A DNA stretch of 64,000 nucleotides from the NCBI GenBank assembly GCA_020744225.1, contig JAGMWG010000001.1, positions 2,666,001 to 2,730,000 on the forward strand, read 5' to 3'. Below are positions 30,892-41,253 of this stretch, piece by piece. The first letter of the stretch is position 1. Each line of letters starts with the position of its first letter. The notes beneath the pieces are model-generated. The model was given only the letters and a program-made list of their open reading frames with translations, ran no database searches and was not told the origin of the DNA. The position numbers and the translations under genes were made by a program. The DNA comes from Paraphoma chrysanthemicola (lineage: Eukaryota; Ascomycota; Dothideomycetes; Pleosporales; Phaeosphaeriaceae).

Positions 30892-33800
30892 ATGGCGGCC
30901 TCTAAAGCAACATCGCAGTCTTCAATCAAGATATCTACAACATCACACGATACCGCGCTCTGCATCATACCGTCTCATCCACAATGTGGGGACATCGATC
31001 GGCTTCGCGAACTTTATGACAAGTCACATGGAGTTTGGCCTGCTCATATCAATGTAGTTTACCCTTTTGTGGCATCCGAGAATCTTGAACGAGCACAGGA
31101 ACAAATTCAAGCACATTTCGATCGAAACCTGGACCCTAACAACACGCACACCATCACACTGAACGAGACTGGCATGTTCAAGCACCGTAACAACAGTACC
31201 GTTTTCCTCCATGAGAACAAGCCTCAGTCAGAGTCATACATGACCGTGCTCCGGGACATGGTGTTGCAGGCGCTAGGCCAGAACTCCAACGCAACAAATC
31301 TCCATCTCACGATTGGACAGACGGAGGATAACACACTATTCTCTCAGCAGTATCTTCTATCGAAGGCCAGGCTTCTTCCCGCACTTCGCTTCTCCGTTGG
31401 CGCTCTTGCTATACTCGTTCGGGACAGAACAGAATCGTCTGGTTCCTCTCATCCAATGAGGCTCTGGGGCATCATCAAAGTTGCATCGCCTTGTGATCTT
31501 TGGGTGCCGACTACGCCAGAACACTGGATAATGCGACATATCCATAACCCATCCGCAAATACATCAAGTGAGGTTGATCTCGACGAGCCTACTGCGGAAG
31601 AGGCAACGACCTTCAATCGTCAGGCACAGTCTGGCCCCACTTATCACTACGATTCACAAAGGAACACGTGGCTGGCAACTCATGGCGTGGAACAGAGCTC
31701 GGAGGTGCCAACCAACATAACAGTATCCAGCTATAATGTCCTGATAGACTCGGAATACCCACCTGTACGAGATCGAGATCCTCATCTCCTAACGGCAATC
31801 CTATCCGAGTCGGCCATGGCAGACATTCTAGTACTCCAAGAGGTCTCTGATGAATTTCTCTCATATTTACTGGAGCATTCGGAAGTCAAGAGGCGATATG
31901 CATACGCCTCTCACGGACCACCTAGCCAACCCGAGATCGGGCCCCTTTCGAGCTTGCGAAACATTGTCATCCTCAGCTGCTGGCCTTTCAGCTGGCACTT
32001 TGTGCCGTTTCAGAGGCGGCACAAAGGCGCGCTTGTCGTCAAGTTCGGAGGACTATTACGAGATGGCTCTTCTGATCCGCAGGACCTCGTGGTCGCCGGC
32101 GTTCATCTAACGTGCGGGCTGACTGATGGCTCCGTCGTGGCCAAGAAAGTGCAACTTCAAAACCTCACAAGTTATCTTATTCGGCATCACCAGGGAGTTC
32201 CCTGGGTTATTGCTGGAGATTTCAACATTGCCACGTCGACCTATACTATCAACACGGCACTCAAGGATAAGTCGATTACATCTGACACTGTTCAAGCTCT
32301 CTCAAGTATGGAGACCGCGCTGAGTGAGGTGGGGTTAGTGGATGCATGGGCTATAGCACATGTGGAAGCAACTGACGTTCCTCTCCTGAATACGCAAGAC
32401 GATTTGTTCGATGGCGAGGAGGGCGCAACCTTTGATCCAAGGACCAATGTGCTAGCCGCTGCCACATCCGGCACCTCAAACAATCGGCCGCAAAGGTACG
32501 ACAGGATCCTCGTCCGGTCTCAAGATACGATGCAAGTGTCGCATTTCAATCACTTTGGACTGCCTGAAGACGTGAGCGGCTCACAAGTGGTCCCAAGTGA
32601 TCATTCTGGGGTTCGCGCTGCTCTGAAAGTCGCAAACTCTTCTCATATCGAAACATTATCGCGCGGCTCACAAGTCCAGCCAATCGTCAAGCTCCAGCGA
32701 GCTACGCCAGCTCTATCTGATATCGGCGAAATGTCTTCGGTGCTTGACGCACATCACATGTTTCCTGGAGGACAAGCATCGCTGCTGCGGCGTCAAGCCT
32801 TCGATTGCCTCAAGGCAATCGTACTAGGTGACGCCAGTGAGACTCTTTCAGGTTCATCGGACATTCCATTGGTGGTGGTGCCTGTGGGATCTTATGCTCT
32901 GGGCGTATGGACTGCGGAGTCGGACATTGACTGTCTGTGCATTGGTACGATAAGCTCCAAGACATTTTTCAAGCTCGTGCGACAGCGCATTGTGAAGGCT
33001 GGCGGACAGAACGTTCGCATCCTGAGGAAGGTTGAGGCCAACACCGGCACGATGCTAGAGCTCTCCGTCGACGGCATCGCCATGGACCTGCAGTACTGTC
33101 CAGCGGCAAGAGTGGTTGAACGGTAAGTTTTGCATAGACACCATGATCTTGGTTTAGCTCACTCTTTCTAGCTTTGCCGAATTCCGCAACCTTCCTGGAT
33201 CTGATCCAATCTTCAATCTCTCCATATTGTCGCTGCGCAAGCTCAAGCCATACCGCGACCTGCTCTACATCGAGCGGACAATTCCTTCCTTATCCGCCTT
33301 CCGCCTCGCATATCGTTGCGTCAAGCTCTGGGCCACTCAACGTGGCATCTACTCCTCCAAGTTTGGCTTCCTTGGTGGTGTGCATATCACTCTAATGCTC
33401 ACGTGGATTTCAAAGAGCATCACGCACGACTCCGGATCTGCGACCGCTGCTGACCTTGTGACGAGCTTCTTCCATCATTTCTCATCATTTGATTGGACCA
33501 ACTCAATGATGTATGATGCCTTCTTCCACAAGACGAAGCCACGATATCATCGTAGCGCAAGGGAGCCTATGGTCATACTTGGTTATCATGCACCGAATTC
33601 AAATATCGCCCATACATCTACAGTGCCAGCACTTCAGACTCTTATCAAAGAGATTAAACTTGCACATGACCAGCTATCTGAAGCAACTTTGACCTGGGAG
33701 AAGTTTTTCGGGACGTCTCACAATTCGCTTCTCACACAAGGCTTGAGTCCTGGAGCGGCCGACTTTCTTGGTGCGCACGGAAGCTATGTCAAGATCGACA

Positions 33801-34665
33801 TCCAATTCTGGGGTCGTACTCTAGCAAAGGGTAAAAGTCTGGTTGGCTGGGTTGAGTCGCGATGCTTATCCCTTGTCGTTGGTGCGTATCATGTATTCGC
33901 GCTATTTCGCAGCAGCAGCTGACATTCGCAGATATTCATAAGACTCTTGCCGATCTCGAGGTCCGAATATGGCCGGCTCGCTTCACAGACAGCGATGACA
34001 GCGCGAACGGTGACTACCATGGCTGCTATCTCATTGGCCTTTCAAAGACGTCCAGCGCTGCGAACACCGCCGAAGACAAGCAATTCGCGAAGCAAAGCTT
34101 AGAGAAGGTTCTAGACCGATTTCTCTCACAACTGAAGACAGACGAGAGGAATTATGATGCGAGCACGTGCTGGCTTGACATCTCTCTCGCGAGACAAAGC
34201 GATATAAAGAGCTTGCACCTCGACAATCGTGAATGGGGCGACTACGCGGAGGACCTAGAGCCAGACTCGGATGACGAGGACGAGCTTGATGATGTGGATG
34301 ATGATTCCAGCGAAGTGAAGGCGCGCACGATTCCACAGCGTCCAAAGCCTACAGCGACACCGCTTTCTTCGGTCAAGTTGCGGCCAGCCTCTGACGTTCT
34401 CAATCGTCTCCGATGGGACCCGAGCCTCGATCCTGCTGACTACATCATTGGCTATGAGGACCGCTTCCTGGGTGCGAAAGAGACGAGTCTAGAGAGGTGG
34501 AAGACAGAGCAGACGGATGAGGAGTTTATCCCGCAACATCGGGTTTTGTACTTCAAAAAGAGGGGTGGAGATGATGGGAAGGGTGAAATCGTGTGGGAAA
34601 GAGCGACGAGGATCGACAGGGTATTTGGGAGTGGTGTTGGGTACGGAGGCAAAGAGATTAAGTGA
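30892..34665 (+). CDS. RNA-repair-type polyprotein: 2H phosphoesterase, EEP nuclease, poly(A)-polymerase NTase, MJ1316 domain
   Basis: Three exons, 30892-33122, 33172-33881 and 33932-34665 (introns of 49 and 50 nt), give 1,224 residues. Residues about 20-215 form a 2H phosphoesterase domain, with HINVVYPF (H52; HxN in place of HxT/S) and HLTIGQ (H138). Residues about 276-578 are an endonuclease/exonuclease/phosphatase domain, with SYNVL (N282), LQEV (E317), GVHLT (H405), GDFN (D443, N445), RYDRIL (D537) and SDH (D570, H571), so the catalytic set is complete. Residues about 625-745 are a nucleotidyltransferase, with GSYALG (665-671), the metal pair D678/D680 in ESDIDC and a third Asp, D732, in MDLQY. 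A poly(A)-polymerase central domain (to about 980) and RNA-binding domain (VRIWPARF...YHGCYLIGL) follow. After an acidic linker, residues about 1130-1220 form an MJ1316/DUF504 domain (SDVLNRLRWDPSLDPADYII, then an RVLYFKK strand). It probably opens or trims damaged or cyclic RNA 3' ends and re-adds nucleotides. Confidence 0.93.
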
Positions 34666-35008
34666 TAAGAAACAGGGAGCAGATTGAGAAGTAAAGAAAA
34701 GGGAATGGCTGTGATTATGAGGCCGAAAGATAGAGTTTTGTGAGCGATTGGGTATTATGTTGGAGCTGGAGGTGTGTGATGGAATGACTGGTGGAAGTTT
34801 TTGCGCTTCTCGTGCTCATAATGAATTGGTTGATGAGTGTCGGTAGCAAATCCTTTCAAGAGATGATCAAGATGCAGTAGTCAAAAATTGATATAACCAT
34901 CTGCATAGAGCTTAATACAAGACGAAACCCTTGCCGTAAGTGAGCTCGCGTGGCTCCATTCAATCGCTTGTCCACCGCATCTCTTCCAAGTTCCAGACAT
35001 TCTTCCAT
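34666..35008. other. Intergenic between convergent polyprotein and Myb-like genes
   Basis: 343 bp of 3' trailer sequence for both genes. I see no gene or repeat. Confidence 0.4.
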
Positions 35009-35659
35009 CTACTTCATCCACCCATACTTCTTCTTCACACCCAGCGCATGCTCCAACGCATTCCTTCCACCCTTCTGACCCAGAGCCTTCGCATACCTCG
35101 GATCCTCACCTGTAATCAACTCCCGCCTCCTCTTCACCACATCGTCCATGCCCTTACCTTTGAACTGGCCCGCTCGGGCAATTTGCTCGTCAGTGAATCC
35201 TTTCGTCCACAGCGCCACGATGCAGTCATCTTCCTCCATACTCCAGACAAGGTCGGCCTTGCGAGTCCATATCGCGAGGACATCGGCGGGAACCTTGTTC
35301 TCGCGCTTGAGCTCGAGCCAGCGGTACTCGATGGCGTGGTGGCTAATTGGCTTGCCGTTCATTGTTGTAGCGATCTGGGTGGCAATAGCTTTGACCGTCA
35401 GGCCTTGTCTCCTGCCTTCGATGATGTCGTGGTCGATCTCGTCGGTCCAGTCAAAGTATCTTGCTTCGCGCTCCTGGACTAGCCTAGCATAGTGCTGCTG
35501 GCATGCACGTATCGTGCGGTCAAGCTTGATGCTGATGTCGGGGTAGGTTTTATGTTCCAGTTCGCGGAGTTGAATGAGAAGACGATCGTCGTAAGAAGTC
35601 CAGGGGCGCACAGAATGGCCATCGCGCCGCGGTGTGTCGAAGATGGTTGAGTGAGGCAT
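35009..35659 (-). CDS. Triple Myb/SANT-like DNA-binding protein
   Basis: A single exon encodes 216 residues built almost entirely of three Myb/SANT-like helical units. The first is RPWTSYDDRLLIQLRELEHK, ending near QQHYARL; the second is FDWTDEIDHDIIEGRRQGLT, ending near YRWLEL; the third is LVWSMEEDDCIVALWTKGFT, ending near VVKRRREL. The Trp positions and helix spacing match the family, with the third unit less regular. No transactivation domain is seen, so it is probably a chromatin- or DNA-binding adaptor in the nucleus. The C-terminus is basic (KKKYGWMK). The start ATG at 35659 is the first in frame. Confidence 0.75.
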   Translation of the reverse strand: MPHSTIFDTPRRDGHSVRPWTSYDDRLLIQLRELEHKTYPDISIKLDRTIRACQQHYARLVQEREARYFDWTDEIDHDIIEGRRQGLTVKAIATQIATTMNGKPISHHAIEYRWLELKRENKVPADVLAIWTRKADLVWSMEEDDCIVALWTKGFTDEQIARAGQFKGKGMDDVVKRRRELITGEDPRYAKALGQKGGRNALEHALGVKKKYGWMK

Positions 35660-36177
35660 GATGCTGAGTTGATGGCGAGATGCTTGTGGGGCTGGTGTAT
35701 GAGTGCATCATAGTCTGAGCCGTGGGAATTTTATATTGCTAAGGTAGAATTTCGTGATTGCGGAAGTGATAGTGACTAGGGATTAGAGCGGTGGTGCCTG
35801 CGGGAAAGGGAGAGCAATGAGAGCTACAAACGAACATAGTTGGCTGACGTCTCTTCAGATGCAGAGACACTACATTGTCAAAACTTACCATCAGAACGTA
35901 TCTCCATGTACGTGGCAGAAATGGGTCCCCTTCGGTCTCGATCAATTATTCATTGCTGATGTTCTGGGAGCTGTTTCATTGAAGGTTTCGCACTTCATCA
36001 TGGGTGGAATTGATGGATTAGTCCGAATGTTGATTTGGGAGGCTTTGAAAGCTTGCCCAAGAAAATACAGAGCATTATACGATTGTACTACTCCTTGAGA
36101 TCGTGATTATGGCACATGGATATTCGCACTTCACATTGATAGTGACACTCGCTGTGGTCCTTCTGTGGATTGGTGGC
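35660..36177. other. Intergenic between membrane glycoprotein and Myb-like genes
   Basis: 518 bp. A 93-codon frame on the plus strand (35817-36098) has no recognisable feature. It otherwise holds the Myb-like promoter and the 3' end of the next gene. Confidence 0.35.
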
Positions 36178-38268
36178 TCAATCGTAAAGTCCTTCGGGGA
36201 ACTTCCTCTCCTTGCGTCCTAAAACCAGGCCGGCTAGCTTTTCGAACACTCCCACGCGCAACAAGCCATCTCTCTGTTCCCAGCCATATCTGTATCGGGC
36301 ATTCGAATCTCCCATGCTCTCAACCACCTCTTCAACTTGCAACAAAGAGCCGCGATGGCTCATTCTTTGCGCAATAGGCGCAAGCAACCTAGCAGTATTC
36401 AACTGACTCTCATCTTTGACTACCACGTCGTTCGCGAAGAAGATGATGGTCAAGAACACCAGCAATTGCAGTGCGGGAACGGCGCAGATGATCGCAATAG
36501 CGTACGACCACGTCACGGACAACTTCAGGGCTTGATATGGCCGCTTTCCTTGTACCATCTTTCGCATCTCCTTCCTGGTAACGACTTCCGGCGGGATCCA
36601 GCTCTGCACCTCGTTGATCTGATCAACGTTACCCAGTGATGTCAGGCTGAACTGCGCAAGCGAGGTGGCTGCAAAGATTTCTTCGTTCGGCCTGTACTTC
36701 GGGTTCGAGCCAGGATGTAAGACCCAAGGATTTGACCAATCATACTGCACGTTATTTGTCCATAGTCCAGTGGAAGAGTTTCTGTAGGATGCAGAGGATG
36801 CGGCGAGAGCGCGGGCAGAAAGGTCGGACAACTTTGCGTAAGGGTTGTTGCCTTCGATCTGGCCGACTGTATTCGTGCAATTGTAAAGCCAGTATGGAGG
36901 GGCTTTGAAGTATTGTGTGCTGATGATGTACATGCGTGCGCATCGAGGACCGCACTCTGCTTTGAAGTCGTGAATATAGGACGCGCCAACTCCGGCTGAC
37001 CAGAAGGTCTTGTTCGCGCTCCATGGCTCGCCGACCCATGGAACGTCCCAGGACTTTGTGTCGTTCTTTTCATCTGTGTAGATGATACTGGTATTGGTGT
37101 AGTCAAGAACGGGATGGCCGACACAGCTAGCATTGGACGTGGTCCATCGCTCGGATTGGCCCGTAAGGCTTGACGTCGGGTCCCAGTCCTGAAAAGTGTA
37201 CTTCCACGTCGTACAATTTCGACATCTCGCTGGACGTCCTGTAGTATCGGTCGTTGCGTTCAAGCCAGCCATGTTGGTTCGGCCAACAAGATTGGCAAAC
37301 GGAAATAGGAGCACAGGGCTTGAAGCACTTCCGTAGTAGTAAGCACTTTCGGCCCATGCCGTCTCGTTACTGACATCCAGAACGCTGACATTCCCATTTC
37401 TCATAAGTATGCCCTGGCTTTGTTCAAGCTGATATGTGAGACTGAGTAGAGCAATCCCTACGGCTCCAGCGAGGTTTACGATCAGCCATGCGACGCACGC
37501 AACTTGCGTCATCGTGGGTAAGTAGCTTCTCGCCTGCCTTCTTGCATTCCAAAAAAGCTTCAGTATCGCTTTTGTCGAAGCCGCATCGAGTATCAGATCG
37601 AATTGTCGAAGCTTCCAATCCCATCGTGCCAGAATCCACCAGCGTAGTATTCTTGCGTAGCTCTGCAACGATGATCTATAGTTGAGACCAATAAATAGCG
37701 GTAAAGTCGTCATGAGGACATTCAACCACTGCGACTGCCCTGAGGTAAGATCGCCTATCGATTCGTAGCGTTTCAGGACCAGTCCGCACAGGCCACACAG
37801 TAAGGCTGTGAGGAACAGCCGTGAGCTGCTGTTGAGAAGGATGCGTACTCTTTGTCGCCGACGACGATATTCACGGGCGGTCAGGTTCTCCCCTTGTTCG
37901 AGCTTCTGATATTCGGTCGGCACTTTGTACTGTGTCGGGTCTGTGGGATTTCGCATCTGGCCAAACAATTTCCGCTGCCGTGATGCTTCTTGGGTCAATG
38001 TATCATCTGAGTCAACTCGGTATGCATTTCGCACTCCGTTGCCACTCTTCACTTGTTCGACCCATGGTTTTTGCAAGAAGGGCTGCGATCCTGTGTGGTC
38101 GTCTTCACGATAAGGTGTGTTTGATGCGTCGCTTGTCTGCACAGGATCGCACAGCCACGGATCCGTATCTTGCGAAGTAGCATAAAATGCCATCACGTCC
38201 TCCGCAAGTCCTGGAACGATGGCGATTGGTGTGGTGCCGCTGCTAGTATGCGGGGCGTTACGAAGCAA
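36178..38268 (-). CDS. Orphan multi-pass membrane glycoprotein
   Basis: I do not recognise a named family. A single exon encodes 696 residues. After a hydrophilic N-terminus of about 145 residues come two hydrophobic segments (RLFLTALLCGLCGLVL at about 150 and LNVLMTTLPLFIGLNY at about 183) and a third (VACVAWLIVNLAGAVGIALL, about 257-280). A region of roughly 300 residues follows, rich in Asn-x-Ser/Thr sites, Trp, Tyr and Cys, which reads as an extracellular or lumenal ectodomain. A last long segment (YAIAIICAVPALQLLVFLTI at about 595) precedes a cytosolic tail. This plan of three N-terminal passes, glycosylated ectodomain and one C-terminal pass recurs in uncharacterised Pezizomycotina proteins. 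An inner ATG 25 codons downstream is an alternative start. Confidence 0.8.
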   Translation of the reverse strand: MLRNAPHTSSGTTPIAIVPGLAEDVMAFYATSQDTDPWLCDPVQTSDASNTPYREDDHTGSQPFLQKPWVEQVKSGNGVRNAYRVDSDDTLTQEASRQRKLFGQMRNPTDPTQYKVPTEYQKLEQGENLTAREYRRRRQRVRILLNSSSRLFLTALLCGLCGLVLKRYESIGDLTSGQSQWLNVLMTTLPLFIGLNYRSSLQSYARILRWWILARWDWKLRQFDLILDAASTKAILKLFWNARRQARSYLPTMTQVACVAWLIVNLAGAVGIALLSLTYQLEQSQGILMRNGNVSVLDVSNETAWAESAYYYGSASSPVLLFPFANLVGRTNMAGLNATTDTTGRPARCRNCTTWKYTFQDWDPTSSLTGQSERWTTSNASCVGHPVLDYTNTSIIYTDEKNDTKSWDVPWVGEPWSANKTFWSAGVGASYIHDFKAECGPRCARMYIISTQYFKAPPYWLYNCTNTVGQIEGNNPYAKLSDLSARALAASSASYRNSSTGLWTNNVQYDWSNPWVLHPGSNPKYRPNEEIFAATSLAQFSLTSLGNVDQINEVQSWIPPEVVTRKEMRKMVQGKRPYQALKLSVTWSYAIAIICAVPALQLLVFLTIIFFANDVVVKDESQLNTARLLAPIAQRMSHRGSLLQVEEVVESMGDSNARYRYGWEQRDGLLRVGVFEKLAGLVLGRKERKFPEGLYD

Positions 38269-39278
38269 GATGGACCTGAGTTGAGGCTCATTGCGGGAGC
38301 GTCTCAGCTATGAAGCAAGGCGAAAACCACGGGATCTGCATCGCCAAAGGTTCTCTCCGCTGTACATGCATGAAATGGGGGCCAAAACCCACTCCAACTT
38401 GGGAGCTGAGCTATCAGGCCTCCAGCTTTTAGAGAGTTGAAGCAAGGAGAGCACTCCTGATCGCATCATTGAAGCATTGCAATACTAGTTATTTGAGCGC
38501 GATTGGCTCGCTGTCCATGGCATAGTTGAAATTTGCTTCAGGGCGTAAGCTGACGGCGCGAAGCAATGCGAGGCGGAAGCAGAGTGTCGAAGCTAAATGA
38601 TCCTAGCGGCTTGGCGATAGGAACGGGATTTTGGGGGCGACTTCCCTCAGCATCCCGCCAGGTCCAAACGAGTACAAACCTCAAAATCATCCATTGTCGC
38701 ACTACACCTTGACATCTTCGCTAGGACAATGCTAAAAGCCTTCGCGTGCTTTTACGTCTGCAGTGTAACCTTTATAAAACCATCGAGGACCTCTAGATTA
38801 CCGCAATGAGGCTGTCTTCAGTACTTTAGCGGCGCTTGCATCTATCCACGCCTCCTCTCAATGAAGTTACGGATGGGATGAATCTGTTGTCCCACCGGGG
38901 CTGCAAAAGTGCAGAACCAGCTGGCACCCGGAGACTGTTGTGTGTGATGTCTGCTCATGTCTATTCATGTAGCGACATGTCAAGAATCAATGCCTTCTTG
39001 ATAGTGGGAAGATCCTCAGTGCTTTCTATTCTTTCATATACTTTGTACCTGATCATGCCGATACCAATACTTATGGCGAGTTCCTGGAAGGCAAAGCATG
39101 ACTGTTTGGTCATCTATGAACGAAGTCACGAAGTTTGCTGGTACCACGGGCACGCCTTGAAAACCTATGGGACCAGCATGGAGAAGCCATATGCACATCC
39201 TCGCAAGAAATACATTCTTCGCTCTGCTCCCGCCACTCACCATTCCTTTCTATCACATACGCCTTATTCAAACAAGTC
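38269..39278. other. Intergenic between DUF1996 and membrane glycoprotein genes
   Basis: About 1 kb with the membrane glycoprotein promoter and the 3' trailer of the DUF1996 gene. Open stretches on the plus strand lack features. I see no repeat or RNA gene. Confidence 0.35.
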
Positions 39279-40605
39279 TCAAACCTCCATCTCATATCCA
39301 GGCAAATGATCCAACCACCCCTCAACATCCTCCTCAACCTGACTCTCCACACTACACCGGTTCATATCCTCCACCGTCTGCGTCTTCAAAATCCCCTGCA
39401 TCCCCGGACTCCCACACCCATGAAACATACACGTATCATTCATCGCCCTCTGCAAACTATCTCCCTTCCACCCAAACAAATAATCCGCATGCGTGCCATA
39501 CCCGAGTCCATCGCTATAACTCCACACAAACGGCTGACTGCCGTCCTCGGGCCACATATCTGCAAACGCAGTCGTGTTCCACATAGTTTCGTACGCGACT
39601 TGCGGCGTGCGGATCGGGTGCGATTTGGGGCACGGTCCGGCTTCGCGGAAGCCGCCGCGCGTGGTGGAGAACATGTGGGATTGGTGGTCGGGGGAGTCGA
39701 GGTTTTTGCCGTCCCAGCATGAGGGGAAATGGTGGATGGCCATGATGCCTGCTGGACAGGGTTTGGTGGGGAAATCGGGAGTCTCGTAGCCGCGGGTCAA
39801 GATGGTTTGGAGACAGGTGTACGCAAGACCTTTCTTTGTGCCGTTTAGTGTGGTTGTAGATGGATTACCGACTGTCATGCGGAAGCCCTAGATCCATATC
39901 AATCAGTACTTCCTCCTGAAAATCGAAAGGTGAGATCCCAAGACGCACAGGTGGGAACGCAGTAACCGGATGTTCAAGGTCAGGCGTATCGAAATCCTTC
40001 TGGGTGTAATAAATTGTCATACCGCCATTGATGTGACTTGCGTTCTGGCCTTCGTAGCCTGAAGATATCAGCAAGCATTCATAGATAGATAACACCTTCA
40101 TCTATGTAGGGTTGCTACCTAGCTGAGCATTTGGATAGATCGGGACTCGTTTATACGACCCATTCTGGTGCTTGAAGAACATCGCGGCGGTCCAGTAATT
40201 GGAGAAATCTACAGCATTTGAGGTTAGTCCATTGATATGCATGTCAATACGACCTCGGGATGGTGCGACAGTACCTTCCGTATAGGCACATGTTGTACAC
40301 GTCCCTTGCTCGCCAATGTCGCCTGTCATGGTTGCGTTGAAAGCATTGCCGCCTGGGAGGTCGAGTTAGTGAGTTTAGATACGTTTGTTATGAGTGAAGG
40401 TGGTCGTACCGACAATCTGGTGTACCTGGACCACAATGTTAGGTTAGAAACAGTTTGTACGGTGTGATGAGAAACTGACATGTGAAGAAGGTGTGCGACC
40501 AGGCTCGACGAGCGGATCAAGACGTTGGATTGAGACAGTGCTGCATCCGAATCGCAGCGCTGCGTGGGCGAGCCCGGTGTGCAAAAAGAGTATGTGTAAC
40601 TTCAT
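39279..40605 (-). CDS. Secreted DUF1996-domain protein
   Basis: Secreted fungal protein of unknown reaction, often with a WSC or cellulose-binding partner domain, absent here. Six exons: 40480-40605, 40410-40425, 40275-40352, 40119-40208, 39949-40058 and 39279-39887. All junctions keep frame and give 342 residues. A signal peptide (MKLHILFLHTGLAHA) opens the protein. The family signature HVHQIVGGNAFN is assembled across the 16-nt exon 2. CTTCAYTEDFSNYWTAAMFF and the glycosylation site NGSYKRVP follow, then INGGMTIYYTQ. The largest exon has CPAGIMAIHHFPSCWDGKNL, DHQSHMFSTTRGGF and CPKSHPIRTPQV, all family hallmarks with conserved Cys. The five introns are 49-65 nt long. The function is inferred as wall- or polysaccharide-related only from family context. 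Confidence 0.93.
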
Positions 40606-41253
40606 AATGTCAAGGGTACGTATGGTTACGATCTATTCACTGCAAAATTGGTCGGGAATGTATAAGAAGATACTGTTGTGATGCATATACACCACATAAG
40701 TCATGATGAGCTCAACAATTGGGAGCTTATCAGCATTCACTCCTTGGTATACTTTTTGACCTCATCTACTCGCGCCTGGGAATGCTTCTCGGGCTCTTGG
40801 GTGATGCTTGAGCCAATGAGCATTAGCTGTTATAAGGGACTTGAGTGGTGTACTTATTCAACACACGCGTCGTCGTGATGATCAACCTAGCACAAGTAAC
40901 CACACAGACAAACACGGCGAATCATGGCGTCTGAAACTCGACTGCCGAAAGACGAGGCCTCTATCCCATGCGTGCCGAAAGTTTTCTTCATATATACGTT
41001 GGTCTACGAGCCGGGGTATTGAACATGTGGGGCACTGCCGTGGAAGCGGCAGTACGCAGCGCGTACAGCCGGACCGAGACGCAGAACTTGCAAACGAAGG
41101 ACGGAAAGAATGTTTCGTATGCACATGTAGCTTATTGAAGATTAAGAATTTACCATTAAATCAGTAAACCTAAAGTCGTAAATCATGAATCCCCCCTCTC
41201 ATCAAGCAATCTTTCATCCATCTACCACTACATCATCCCACAATTTCTGAGCA
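40606..41253. other. Intergenic between DUF1996 and wall-sensor genes
   Basis: 648 bp with the DUF1996 promoter and the 3' trailer of the sensor gene. I see nothing else. Confidence 0.4.
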
